Shown here: in pieces, positions 1-8,025 of the stretch
How the letters are laid out: each line of letters begins with the position of its first letter
Numbering within the stretch: position 1 is the stretch's first letter
Source: SVFI01 sp045588655
Lineage (GTDB): Bacteria; Bacillota; Clostridia; Lachnospirales; Lachnospiraceae
Direction: 5' to 3'
DNA length: 16,375 bases
NCBI GenBank assembly: GCA_045588655.1
Contig: JAZNEP010000062.1
Location: forward strand, 1 to 16,375
The notes under the pieces: model-generated
Database searches by the model: none
Told to the model about the DNA's origin: nothing
The model's input: the letters and a program-made list of their open reading frames with translations, nothing else
Translations under genes and position numbers: made by a program

Positions 1-20
1 AGACAAATGGAGGTAATATC

Positions 21-284
21 ATGGCTTATAATAAAGCAGACAAAGCTGATTCTCCAATGAAGAGAAGAGGCGGAATGCGCAGAAGAAAAAAAGTTTGCGT
101 ATTTTGTGGAAAAGATAACACAATCGATTACAAAGATGTAAATAAATTAAAAAGATATGTATCTGAAAGAGGAAAAATTCTTCCTCGTCGTATTACAGGA
201 AACTGTGCAAAACATCAGAGAGCTCTTACAGTTGCAATTAAGAGAGCACGTCATTTAGCTCTGATGCCATACACATGTGATTAA
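21..284 (+). CDS. rpsR: 30S ribosomal protein S18
   Basis: This is ribosomal protein S18, an 87-residue component of the small-subunit platform that packs against S6 and 16S rRNA. The family core is plain: the CVFCGKDN segment, the RYVSERGKILPRRITG strip and the basic RALTVAIKRARHLALMPY end. C26, C29, C62 and H65 form a CxxC...CxxH set, so this is the zinc-binding (C+) form rather than the cysteine-free form. The basic N-terminal tail (MKRRGGMRRRKK) is normal for Firmicutes. A GGAGG site at 9-13 sits seven bases before the ATG and fixes the start. In related genomes rpsF and ssb precede rpsR; they would lie left of the window. A hairpin follows the stop, so this is probably the last gene of its operon. 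Identification is secure. Confidence 0.97.
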   Translation: MAYNKADKADSPMKRRGGMRRRKKVCVFCGKDNTIDYKDVNKLKRYVSERGKILPRRITGNCAKHQRALTVAIKRARHLALMPYTCD

Positions 285-323
285 TCCTTAGATACGTTCT
301 AAGAATCACTGGAATGATTTACA

Positions 324-363
324 AAGGACATTTTTTAGAATTCAAATTCTAGAAGGTGTCCTT
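324..363 (+). terminator. Hairpin terminator behind rpsR
   Basis: The arms AAGGACA (324-330) and TGTCCTT (357-363) close a hairpin that continues inward, with a few G-U pairs, to a second paired block (336-341 with 346-351) and a TCAA loop. The downstream side is AT-rich (ATTTATTTATAATTTTAT) but has no uninterrupted T-run, so the termination strength is uncertain. Its position 40 bases after the rpsR stop supports the call. Confidence 0.7.
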
Positions 364-419
364 ATTTATTTATAATTTTATAATGATTGGGTATATTTTT
401 ACATGAAGATATTTTTGGT

Positions 420-448
420 TTGACATTTGGAAAAGATTATGATAAAAA
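420..448 (+). promoter_or_regulatory. Promoter for riboswitch-ATPase transcript
   Basis: A perfect -35 TTGACA (420-425) is followed after 17 bases by TAAAAA (443-448), a 4/6 match to the -10 box, with an extended TG at 440-441. The predicted transcript start near 455 lies immediately before the conserved 5' segment of the riboswitch, which is the expected geometry. Confidence 0.6.
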
Positions 449-458
449 TAGTATCAGC

Positions 459-535
459 AGAAAGGGAGTAGTTGCATGCGATGCATGTCCCAGTTTTCGT
501 CAAGACGTCTTTTGAGACCGGGGGCTGGGTAACGG
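459..535 (+). ncRNA. yybP-ykoY-type (Mn2+) riboswitch
   Basis: The leader matches the yybP-ykoY motif as I remember it. There is a purine-rich 5' box AAAGGGAGTAG (461-471), a short hairpin CATGC/GCATG (475-479 with 483-487), a CCCAG/CTGGG helix (489-493 with 525-529), a TCGTCA element (498-502 region) and the GAGACCGGGGGCTGGGTAA box around 514-532. This class binds Mn2+ at the junction of the two conserved internal loops and usually switches genes on, by opposing a terminator or freeing a ribosome site. Here it sits just before a strong terminator and a P-type cation ATPase, which is one of the known target classes. A covariance-model search was not possible, so the exact borders are approximate. 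Confidence 0.8.
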
Positions 536-544
536 TTGTTAAAC

Positions 545-590
545 AAGACTTTTTGTGTACTTTTTAGTGCACAAAAGGTCTTTTTCTTTT
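545..590 (+). terminator. Riboswitch-controlled terminator
   Basis: This is a 16-bp stem (545-560 with 567-582, two G-U pairs) with a six-base loop, followed by TTTTTCTTTT. It is a classical intrinsic terminator lying between the riboswitch and the ATPase start. It is the likely expression platform: without ligand the stem would form, and with Mn2+ read-through would be expected. The ON logic is inferred from other members of the class. Confidence 0.88.
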
Positions 591-644
591 GTACAAATGA
601 GAAAGATGAAGAAGCAAAATATCCATAGAAAAGGAGAAAACCAT

Positions 645-3269
645 ATGAAAGAAGTTTACCAACAAACCAAGCAGCAATTATTTGAATTGTATGGAAATGC
701 AGGCGGACAAACAGAGGAAAATGCAAAGAGATTATTGGAAAAGTACGGAGAAAATGCATTAGAAGAAAAAGGAAAGAAAAGCGCATATAAAGTATTTTTG
801 GAGCAATTCGCAGATTTGCTGGTGATCATTCTTATCGCAGCTGCTGTAATATCTATGCTGTCGGGAAATGTGGAAAGTACAATCGTTATTTTTGCAGTGA
901 TTATTTTAAATGCTATTTTAGGAACGGTGCAGTATGTAAAGGCGGAGAAATCGTTGGATTCCTTAAAGGAGCTATCTGCTCCGAAAGCAAAGGTTTTAAG
1001 AGATGGAAGCAAAAAAGAAGTTGCTTCAAAGGAAATAGTACCCGGAGATGTACTGCTTTTGGAAGCAGGAGATATGATTGTAGCCGATGGAAGAATCATT
1101 GAGAACTATTCGCTACAAGTAAATGAAAGTTCTCTAACCGGAGAATCGACGAACGTTGATAAAAAGGAAGAAGAGATTGCAGGAGAAGTAGCACTCGGGG
1201 ACAGATATAACATGGTATTCTCGGGAAGTCTGGTAACTTACGGTAGGGCCAATGTGCTGGTAACTGCGACCGGAATGAATACGGAGATGGGTAAAATCGC
1301 TACCCTTATGAATGAGACAAAAGATAAGAAAACGCCACTACAAATAAGCTTAGATGATTTCAGCAAAAAGCTTGCAAGCGTAATTATGTTGATCAGTATC
1401 ATTGTATTTGGGCTACGAATATGGCAGAAGGAACCTGTTTTAGATTCCCTTATGTTTGCGGTTGCTTTAGCGGTTGCAGCGATTCCGGAAGCGCTTAGTT
1501 CGATTGTTACCATTGTGCAGGCCATGGGAACAAGAAAGATGGCGATGGATAACGCAATAATCAAAGATCTTAAAGCAGTGGAAAGTTTAGGTTCTGTATC
1601 GGTGATCTGTTCCGATAAAACGGGTACATTGACACAGAATAAGATGACAGTAAAAGATGTATATCTCGATCATAAATGTATGTTGCCAGAAGAACTGGAT
1701 TTGAAATTATCGCTGCACAGATATTTGCTGTATATCGCTATTTTAAACAATGATTCCACCATTACGGATGGAAAAGATATTGGTGATCCAACAGAGACCT
1801 GCTTATTGAATATGGCTAGAAAAGCAGGACTAACAGATGTGGGGGCAAGTGAAGAAGATATCAGAAGTATGATGCCACGCCTAGCAGAAATACCATTTGA
1901 TTCGGACAGAAAGTTAATGAGTAGCAAATACAAAATACATGGAGTGCCAACCGTGCTAACGAAAGGTGCTGTCGATGTGCTGATGGATAGAATTGAGAAG
2001 ATAGCAACCGGTGAAGGAGTTCGACCTATAACAGAAGCAGATAAGGAGCAGATCATTAAACAGAATCAGCTTTTTTCAGAGAACGGTTTGCGAGTATTGG
2101 CATTTGCCTATAAAGAGTGCGGAGAAAATGATATTTTGACGGTTGAGAATGAAGATGGTTATACGTTTACGGGATTGGTGTCGATGATCGATCCGCCAAG
2201 AGAAGAATCCGTGCAGGCGGTGGCAGATGCAAGGAGTGCAGGAATTAAGCCGATTATGATAACCGGAGACCATAAGGTTACAGCGACAGCCATCGCAAAG
2301 CAAATTGGAATCTATGAAGATGGAGATATCTCTGTGACAGGGCAGGAGATTGATAAAATGTCGGATGATGAGCTCGATCAAGTGCTTGCGCATATTTCTG
2401 TTTATGCCAGAGTATCTCCGGAGAATAAAATTCGAATTGTAGATGCATGGCAGAGAAAAGGAAATATTGTGGCCATGACAGGAGATGGAGTGAATGATGC
2501 GCCTGCATTGAAAAAGGCGGATATTGGTGTTGCAATGGGAATTACAGGAACCGAGGTATCGAAAGATGCATCCGCAATGATTCTCGCAGATGATAATTTT
2601 GCAACCATAATGAAAGCGGTTTTAAATGGACGAAATGTGTATAGAAATATTATGAATGCGATTCAGTTTTTGCTTTCGGGAAATATGGCAGCGATTCTAG
2701 TTGTTTTATTCTGTTCATTTATGGCTTTGGATACACCGTTTGAGCCGGTGCATTTACTGTTTATCAATTTGCTTACAGACTCGTTACCGGCATTGGCAAT
2801 TGGTATGGAACCTTCGGATAAACAATTGTTAAAAAACAAACCTAGAGATCCAAAGGTAGGAATGCTGACAAAAGACTTTACAAGGCATCTTTTTGTATAT
2901 GGTTTATTGATTGCAATTGTTACCCAGATTGCGTATTACATGGGACTAGAAACCGGTGCCGTAACTGCCAGTACAATGGCATTTGCAACACTGACACTGG
3001 CCAGATTATTCCATGGATTTACTTGCAGAAGTGAATGTTCCATTTTTAAAATTGGGTTTACAAGCAATAAATGGAGTATTGTAGCTTTTGTTACAGGAGT
3101 TATACTGCTTGCATTCGTACTTTTTGTCCCATGGATGCAAGGTTTGTTTATGGTAGATTCACTAGATGTGAACCAAATCGGCTGGATTGCATTGCTTGCG
3201 GTTGTTCCTACTGCATGTATTCAATTGGTACGTGTAGTAAAGGAATTGACGGAAAAAAAGCGAGGTTAA
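645..3269 (+). CDS. P2-type cation-transporting ATPase (Mn2+/Ca2+ exporter)
   Basis: An 874-residue P-type ATPase of the PacL/SERCA-like P2 group, which pumps divalent cations out of the cytoplasm using ATP. In order: an N-terminal cation-ATPase domain; the actuator domain with TGES (165-168); M4 with the ion-binding IPEAL (280-284); the phosphorylation motif DKTGTLT with the phosphorylated Asp at 324; the nucleotide-binding domain; the hinge TGDGVNDAP (612-620); M6 with NLLTDSLPAL (from 708); and C-terminal membrane helices. The start at 645 is chosen because AAAAGGAG lies eight bases upstream and the protein then begins as usual for the family; an in-frame GTG at 555 falls inside the terminator stem. 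The riboswitch upstream suggests Mn2+ export as the main job, as for related exporters in lactic acid bacteria. Ca2+ remains possible, since ion choice cannot be read with certainty from the sequence. Confidence 0.93.
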   Translation: MKEVYQQTKQQLFELYGNAGGQTEENAKRLLEKYGENALEEKGKKSAYKVFLEQFADLLVIILIAAAVISMLSGNVESTIVIFAVIILNAILGTVQYVKAEKSLDSLKELSAPKAKVLRDGSKKEVASKEIVPGDVLLLEAGDMIVADGRIIENYSLQVNESSLTGESTNVDKKEEEIAGEVALGDRYNMVFSGSLVTYGRANVLVTATGMNTEMGKIATLMNETKDKKTPLQISLDDFSKKLASVIMLISIIVFGLRIWQKEPVLDSLMFAVALAVAAIPEALSSIVTIVQAMGTRKMAMDNAIIKDLKAVESLGSVSVICSDKTGTLTQNKMTVKDVYLDHKCMLPEELDLKLSLHRYLLYIAILNNDSTITDGKDIGDPTETCLLNMARKAGLTDVGASEEDIRSMMPRLAEIPFDSDRKLMSSKYKIHGVPTVLTKGAVDVLMDRIEKIATGEGVRPITEADKEQIIKQNQLFSENGLRVLAFAYKECGENDILTVENEDGYTFTGLVSMIDPPREESVQAVADARSAGIKPIMITGDHKVTATAIAKQIGIYEDGDISVTGQEIDKMSDDELDQVLAHISVYARVSPENKIRIVDAWQRKGNIVAMTGDGVNDAPALKKADIGVAMGITGTEVSKDASAMILADDNFATIMKAVLNGRNVYRNIMNAIQFLLSGNMAAILVVLFCSFMALDTPFEPVHLLFINLLTDSLPALAIGMEPSDKQLLKNKPRDPKVGMLTKDFTRHLFVYGLLIAIVTQIAYYMGLETGAVTASTMAFATLTLARLFHGFTCRSECSIFKIGFTSNKWSIVAFVTGVILLAFVLFVPWMQGLFMVDSLDVNQIGWIALLAVVPTACIQLVRVVKELTEKKRG

Positions 3270-3297
3270 TAGTAATCAATAGAAAGGAGTGAGTAGT

Positions 3298-3714
3298 GTG
3301 AGTAGTGCGCGTGACAAAAAACAACGATGTATATGTGTGTTGATTGCATACTTTGTTTTGGTTTCAGGAATGTATTTTGAAAATATTAAAGTAGATTCTG
3401 CCTTTGTGTGCGCGCCTACGGAAACTACAAATGCATATGTATTCTCTTTGGATACAGGTCATACAGCGACAGAGGCGTGTACAACAGAGATGCTGGGTGT
3501 TCGCCAAGGCGCGGGATTTCAAGAATTTTCCGCCCGGTTTGCAAATCAAAGAAAGGATACAAAGATAGCTTCGGATGATAGAGGTCAAAGTATTATTGCT
3601 TTGAAGAATGGAGTATCCTATGCAATTTTAGAAAAAATAGAGCAAATCTCAGAGTTTCAGGAGAAACTTGTCACAAATTATATCCATAAATCGGACGGAA
3701 AAAAGCGAATCTAA
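3298..3714 (+). CDS. Small exported protein of unknown function
   Basis: A 138-residue protein that I do not recognise. It has a basic N-terminus, a hydrophobic stretch at about residues 11-26 that could be a signal peptide or single membrane anchor, and then a soluble domain with Cys at 38 and 61. The last third is polar and helical-looking, ending in a basic tail. The GTG at 3298 is preferred because GGAG lies seven bases upstream; the in-frame GTG at 3289 overlaps the ribosome site itself. Only 28 bases separate it from the ATPase stop and no terminator intervenes, so it is probably co-transcribed and under the same riboswitch. That context hints at metal or envelope homeostasis, but nothing in the protein itself shows it. 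Confidence 0.72.
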   Translation: MSSARDKKQRCICVLIAYFVLVSGMYFENIKVDSAFVCAPTETTNAYVFSLDTGHTATEACTTEMLGVRQGAGFQEFSARFANQRKDTKIASDDRGQSIIALKNGVSYAILEKIEQISEFQEKLVTNYIHKSDGKKRI

Positions 3715-3732
3715 TATAATCTCTTTTTGGGT

Positions 3733-3752
3733 AGCCTAGGGTAACATAGGCT
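3733..3752 (+). terminator. Possible weak terminator hairpin
   Basis: AGCCTA (3733-3738) and TAGGCT (3747-3752) form a six-bp stem with an eight-base loop, followed by TAATTT. It lies directly behind the exported-protein gene, but the stem is short and the T-run poor. It may be only a weak stop or a 3' end stabiliser. Confidence 0.3.
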
Positions 3753-3797
3753 TAATTTCGTGTATAAAAAATTAAGAAATCAGGAGGATTATATTTT

Positions 3798-3944
3798 ATG
3801 GTTCAAAACATATTTGTAGTGGTAATGTTCGTTCTTGTGTTAGCAGCCGGTGTTTGGGGCTGGTGGATAGAGAATAGAGGTTCTTCTAACGGAGAAGATC
3901 GAAATAACATCGCAGAATACAAGGAATGTAGTGACGAAGAATAA
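3798..3944 (+). CDS. 48-residue single-pass membrane miniprotein
   Basis: A short open frame starting at an ATG ten bases after a strong AGGAGG (3782-3787). The product has a hydrophobic segment at about residues 4-19, a Trp-rich interface (WGWW, 20-23) and a polar, acidic tail ending CSDEE, consistent with one membrane helix and a small cytoplasmic or external tail. I cannot assign a family. The very good ribosome site and the typical helix-plus-charged-tail pattern argue that it is translated. It lies between the ATPase unit and the gdpP operon; a promoter starts after its stop, so it more likely belongs with the upstream genes or has its own weak start. Confidence 0.62.
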   Translation: MVQNIFVVVMFVLVLAAGVWGWWIENRGSSNGEDRNNIAEYKECSDEE

Positions 3945-3975
3945 ATAGCAGGGTAGTTGCTGATCCCTCTGTGAT

Positions 3976-4004
3976 TTGCGTTGTAATGGGTAAGATGATA
4001 TAAT
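3976..4004 (+). promoter_or_regulatory. Distal gdpP promoter (P1)
   Basis: TTGCGT (3976-3981), a 17-base spacer and a perfect TATAAT (3999-4004) make a good housekeeping-sigma promoter. Predicted transcripts would begin near 4011 and carry a leader of about 125 bases before gdpP. Confidence 0.62.
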
Positions 4005-4017
4005 GAGCGTTAGTGAT

Positions 4018-4050
4018 GTAGTAGCTATGGTTACTTGATGTGGCTGCTAC
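4018..4050 (+). other. Leader hairpin before gdpP
   Basis: GTAGTAGC (4018-4025) pairs with GCTGCTAC (4043-4050), eight base pairs with one G-U, around a 17-base loop. It would form near the 5' end of transcripts from the distal promoter. No T-run follows, so it is not a standard terminator; a regulatory role is unproven. Confidence 0.35.
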
Positions 4051-4092
4051 CGTAATTGCAAGAATAAAAATAGTGCCGAACGCATAGTTATG

Positions 4093-4101
4093 TGTTATAA
4101 T
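4093..4101 (+). promoter_or_regulatory. Proximal gdpP promoter, extended -10
   Basis: TGTTATAAT is a perfect extended -10 element (TG at 4093-4094, TATAAT at 4096-4101). No good -35 box is present at the right distance. The predicted transcript start near 4108 lies only a few bases before the ATG at 4112 and about 28 before the ATG at 4136, which favours the second ATG as the real gdpP start. Confidence 0.55.
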
Positions 4102-4135
4102 CAACCTAACTATGAAATCTTATCAGAGGGATCAG

Positions 4136-6187
4136 ATGAAACAGAAATTAAGATTAAAGGGAAAACTTCAGACATTTGTGCATGCAACCCTGTTGCTCGG
4201 GTTGCTTTTAGCTGTTGTTGATGTATGGATTTATTCCATTGACGTGAAAGCAGGGATGGTGCTTTCAGGATTTGTCATTTTTTACCTTTTTATGTCGCTT
4301 ATTCTGGTGAATTTTAAGAAGCATATATTGATGAATGAATTGGTCAGTTTTGCAACGCAGTACGGCCAGATTCAAAAAAAGTTATTGCGTGATTTGGAAT
4401 TACCGAGTGCGCTTCTGGATGAAAATGGTAAGGTAATATGGACAAACCGTCTTTTTGAGGAAACCATTCACAAGACAAGTGGGTTTAACAAAGATATACG
4501 TACCGTATTTCCGGCCATAACCAAAGAAAAGCTTCCAAAGGACAGCAATGAGAGTGTGGAGCTGGCGTTTACGTTTGAAGAAAAAGAGTTCAATGCAAAA
4601 ATGCGACGCATTCCGCTTGCAGAGATGGTTGAGAATAGTGACATTTTAGAGACAGACGAGCCGTATGAAGGTTTCCTTGTTGCGCTTTATCTGTTCGATG
4701 AGACGGCGTTGCAGCTGGCTCTTCGTGAAAATGATAATCAGTCTCTTTGTGTGGGACTTTTGTACATTGATAATTATGAAGAAGCGCTTGAGTCGGTGGA
4801 AGAAGTGCGCCGATCGCTTCTGATGGCATTGATTGAAAGAAAACTAAATAAATACTTTGCATCCTATGACGGTATTGTTAAGAAAATGGAGAAAGACAAG
4901 TTTTTTGTCATTATTCGAAAACAGTCTCTGCGCAGATTAAAAGAAAACCGTTTTGACCTTCTGGAGGATGTTAAGACCGTGAATATAGGAAATGATATGT
5001 CCGTAACACTTAGTATTGGTATCGGATCGGACGGGCTCTCATATGGTCAGAATTATGAATTTGCAAGAACCTCCATTGACCTTGCGCTGGGTCGAGGTGG
5101 CGATCAGGTGGTAATCAAAACGCCGGAAGGTGTGTCATATTTTGGCGGAAAGAGTCAGCAGCTTGAGAAGAATACGAGGGTAAAAGCGAGAGTAAAAGCG
5201 CTTGCACTGAAGGAAATTATCAGTGCGAAAGATAAAGTCATTGTAATGGGACATTCCAATACGGATGTAGACAGTTTCGGAGCAGCGGTTGGTATTTATC
5301 GTATAGCAAAAACGCTTGGTAGAAATGCGTATATCGTTGTCAACGATGTGAACAATACCATTCAGCCTTGGGTGGAAGCGTTTAGAGAACGCTTGGACAA
5401 AGATGAAGTGGCCATTGTCAACAATGCACAGGCGATTGAACTGGCGGATAATAATGCGGTTTTGGTGGTAGTAGATGTAAATCGACCGACCTATACCGAG
5501 TGTCCGGAATTATTAAAATATTGTCGTTCGGTTGTGGTTCTTGACCACCATAGACAGGGCGAAGAAACATTTGAAAATGCGACGTTGTCTTATGTAGAAC
5601 CGTATGCATCCTCCGCATGTGAAATGGTAGCAGAAATTTTACAGTATGTGGAAGACGGTATTAAGGTTAGAAGTGTTGAGGCTGACTGTCTGTATGCGGG
5701 AATTGTGGTCGATACAAGTAACTTTGTGTCAAAGGCCGGAGTGAGAACATTTGAAGCTGCGGCGTTTTTAAGACGAAGCGGTGCAGATGTCACAAGGGTA
5801 CGTAAGATGTTCCGCGAGGATGCAAATGACTATCGTGCGAAAGCAGACGCGGTTAGTCAGGCGAAGATTTTTATGGGCGAGTATGCGATTTCTGTCTGTC
5901 AGGCGGAGCAGGTAAGTTCGCCGACTGTGGTAGGTGCACAGGCAGCAAATGAATTACTTAATATTGTGGGAATTAAGGCAAGTTTTGTATTTACAGAGTA
6001 CAATGATATGATATTCATATCCGCCAGATCCATTGATGAGGTCAATGTCCAGGTGGTTATGGAAAAACTTGGCGGCGGAGGTCATATTAATGTGGCCGGC
6101 GCGCAGATGAAAGATGTTTCAGTGGAAGAAGCATGTGAAAGACTAAAAGAAACATTAAAAGAAATGAAGGAGCAGGGAGAATTATGA
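4136..6187 (+). CDS. gdpP: Cyclic-di-AMP phosphodiesterase GdpP
   Basis: A 683-residue membrane phosphodiesterase that hydrolyses c-di-AMP to pApA and so lowers the second messenger controlling turgor, potassium transport and wall integrity. The architecture is complete: two membrane helices within about the first 60 residues, a PAS-like region (LPSALLDENGKVIW), a degenerate GGDEF domain, then DHH and DHHA1 domains. Catalytic DHH features are visible: H373 with D377 and D379 in the GHSNTDVD motif, D470-H471-H472 in LDHH, and the DHHA1 signature GGGGH at 646-650. The ATG at 4136 is preferred because AGAGGG lies five bases upstream; the in-frame ATG at 4112 has no ribosome site. The gene overlaps rplI by four bases, giving translational coupling in the conserved gdpP-rplI-dnaB order. 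Identification is secure; the start is moderately sure. Confidence 0.95.
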   Translation: MKQKLRLKGKLQTFVHATLLLGLLLAVVDVWIYSIDVKAGMVLSGFVIFYLFMSLILVNFKKHILMNELVSFATQYGQIQKKLLRDLELPSALLDENGKVIWTNRLFEETIHKTSGFNKDIRTVFPAITKEKLPKDSNESVELAFTFEEKEFNAKMRRIPLAEMVENSDILETDEPYEGFLVALYLFDETALQLALRENDNQSLCVGLLYIDNYEEALESVEEVRRSLLMALIERKLNKYFASYDGIVKKMEKDKFFVIIRKQSLRRLKENRFDLLEDVKTVNIGNDMSVTLSIGIGSDGLSYGQNYEFARTSIDLALGRGGDQVVIKTPEGVSYFGGKSQQLEKNTRVKARVKALALKEIISAKDKVIVMGHSNTDVDSFGAAVGIYRIAKTLGRNAYIVVNDVNNTIQPWVEAFRERLDKDEVAIVNNAQAIELADNNAVLVVVDVNRPTYTECPELLKYCRSVVVLDHHRQGEETFENATLSYVEPYASSACEMVAEILQYVEDGIKVRSVEADCLYAGIVVDTSNFVSKAGVRTFEAAAFLRRSGADVTRVRKMFREDANDYRAKADAVSQAKIFMGEYAISVCQAEQVSSPTVVGAQAANELLNIVGIKASFVFTEYNDMIFISARSIDEVNVQVVMEKLGGGGHINVAGAQMKDVSVEEACERLKETLKEMKEQGEL

Positions 6188-6630
6188 AAGTAATTTTACT
6201 GGAAGATGTAAAATCGGTTGGTAAAAAAGGAGATATTGTAGAAGCCAGTGAAGGATATGCAAAGAATTTTCTGTTTAAGAAAAAACTTGCAAAAGAAGCA
6301 ACCGCGGCTAATATGAATGATCTTAAATTACAGAAAAAACATGAGGATAAGGTGGCGGCTGAAAATCTGCAGGCGGCAAAAGATTTTGCTGCGCAGTTGG
6401 AAGAGCAGAAAGTCGTTGTAAAAATGAAAGCAGGAGAGAACGGAAAGGCGTTTGGTTCTGTTTCAAGTAAGGAAATTGCCAAAGCGTACAAGGATCAGTA
6501 TAATCAGGAAATTGACAAGAAAAAACTGGTTCTTGCAGATCAGATTAAGAATTTTGGAACATATGAAGTAAAAGTAAAGCTGCACCCAAAGGTAACAGGT
6601 GTTCTTCGTGTTCAGGTAATAGAAGAATAA
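6184..6630 (+). CDS. rplI: 50S ribosomal protein L9
   Basis: Ribosomal protein L9, 148 residues, a two-domain protein bound near the L1 stalk that helps maintain reading frame. The N-terminal domain begins MKVILLEDVKSVGKKGDIVE and continues with the conserved segment around GYAKNFL. A long charged connecting helix (about residues 41-75) leads to the C-terminal RNA-binding domain with GKAFGSVSSKEIA and the closing KLHPKVTGVLRVQV segment. Length and domain order are normal. Its ATG overlaps the gdpP stop as ATGA, and GGAG lies just upstream inside gdpP, so translation is probably coupled. The short gap to dnaB contains no terminator. Confidence 0.97.
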   Translation: MKVILLEDVKSVGKKGDIVEASEGYAKNFLFKKKLAKEATAANMNDLKLQKKHEDKVAAENLQAAKDFAAQLEEQKVVVKMKAGENGKAFGSVSSKEIAKAYKDQYNQEIDKKKLVLADQIKNFGTYEVKVKLHPKVTGVLRVQVIEE

Positions 6631-6675
6631 TAGAGCGCGGGTAAGCGAAAGAAAAATGAGCAGGAGGATTGGGCT

Positions 6676-8022
6676 GTGGCGGATGAAGCGATACTAAAGA
6701 GAGTGTTACCGCATAGCATCGAGGCAGAACAGTCAGTGATTGGTTCCATGATTATGGACCGCGATGCGATTGTGACTGCTTCGGAGATTTTGCACGGTGA
6801 AGATTTTTACAGCCGTCAATATGGAATTATATTTGACGCCATGGTCGAGCTAAATGACCATGCAGAAGTGGTCGATTTGATTACATTACAAAATAAGTTA
6901 AAGGAAAAAGATCTCCCACCGGAAGTCAGTAGTCTGGAATTTGTTAAGGACTTACTGAGTATGGTACCGACAAGTGCAAATGTAGAGTATTATGCACAGA
7001 TTGTAGCGGATAAGGCAATGCTTCGTCAGATGATACATTTAAACGAAGATATTGCAAATACATGTTATGCAGGAAAAGAGAATCTGGATTTTATACTGGA
7101 AGATACAGAGAAGAGAGTGTTTAAACTTGTACAGAGTCGCACAAGCGGAGATTTTGTGCCGATTCGTCAAGTTGTCCTAAATGCGATGGACAAGATTGAG
7201 CAAGCGAGTAAGACAAGCGGAACAGTTACCGGTATTCCGACTGGTTTCATTGATTTGGATTATAAGACAGCCGGTATGCAGCCTTCTGACCTTGTACTGA
7301 TTGCGGCAAGACCATCTATGGGCAAAACCGCATTTGTGTTAAATATCGCGCAAAATGTGGCATTTAAAGAGAAAAAAACAGTAGCGATTTTCAGTCTGGA
7401 AATGTCAAAGGAGCAGCTTGTAAATCGTCTGTTCTCCTTAGAATCCAGAGTAGATTCCCAAAAGATTCGTACCGGAGATCTTTCGGATGGTGATTGGGAA
7501 CGACTCATTGAAAGTGCAGGTGTGATTGGAGAATCCAATCTGATTATTGATGATACACCGGGTATTAGTATTTCAGAGCTTCGCAGTAAATGTAGAAAAT
7601 ATAAATTAGAGCATAATCTGTCGATGATTATCATTGACTATTTACAGCTTATGTCAGGAAGTGGCAGAGGATCTGAATCGCGTCAGCAGGAGATTTCAGA
7701 AATTTCTCGTTCTTTGAAAGCGGTGGCCAGAGAGCTTCAAGTTCCGGTGCTGGCACTTTCACAGCTGTCCCGTGCGGTGGAACAGAGACCGGATCACAGA
7801 CCGATGCTTTCCGACCTTCGTGAGTCAGGGGCAATCGAGCAGGATGCGGACGTGGTAATGTTTATTTATCGAGATGATTACTATGATCATGACAGTGAGA
7901 AAAAAGGAATTGCTGAAATTATTATTGCAAAACAGCGTAACGGCCCGATTGGTACGGTAGATCTTGTGTGGTTACCGGATTATACGAAGTTTGCAAATAT
8001 GGAGCACAAGGGGCCGAGATAA
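6676..8022 (+). CDS. dnaB: Replicative DNA helicase DnaB
   Basis: The hexameric 5'-3' replicative helicase (DnaC in Bacillus naming), 448 residues, full length. The N-terminal domain begins at LPHSIEAEQSVIGSM, typical of the family. A linker precedes the RecA-like ATPase with ARPSMGKTA (Walker A; K217, T218), a Walker B segment around MIIIDYLQLM, and the later SQLSRAVEQR and DLRESGAIEQDADVV motifs. The C-terminal KQRNGPIGTVDLVW strip with its arginine is also present. Translation starts at GTG 6676, six to nine bases after AGGAGG (6662-6667); an ATG start is not available in a sensible place. It is the last gene of the gdpP-rplI-dnaB unit. A long palindrome rather than a simple terminator follows it. 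Confidence 0.97.
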   Translation: MADEAILKRVLPHSIEAEQSVIGSMIMDRDAIVTASEILHGEDFYSRQYGIIFDAMVELNDHAEVVDLITLQNKLKEKDLPPEVSSLEFVKDLLSMVPTSANVEYYAQIVADKAMLRQMIHLNEDIANTCYAGKENLDFILEDTEKRVFKLVQSRTSGDFVPIRQVVLNAMDKIEQASKTSGTVTGIPTGFIDLDYKTAGMQPSDLVLIAARPSMGKTAFVLNIAQNVAFKEKKTVAIFSLEMSKEQLVNRLFSLESRVDSQKIRTGDLSDGDWERLIESAGVIGESNLIIDDTPGISISELRSKCRKYKLEHNLSMIIIDYLQLMSGSGRGSESRQQEISEISRSLKAVARELQVPVLALSQLSRAVEQRPDHRPMLSDLRESGAIEQDADVVMFIYRDDYYDHDSEKKGIAEIIIAKQRNGPIGTVDLVWLPDYTKFANMEHKGPR

Positions 8023-8025
8023 GGT

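Noticed and set aside
555..644. Longer N-terminus of the cation ATPase from an in-frame GTG at 555
   Set aside because: The extension would be translated from the terminator stem, has no ribosome site and is unlike the family; the ATG at 645 has AAAAGGAG at the right distance.
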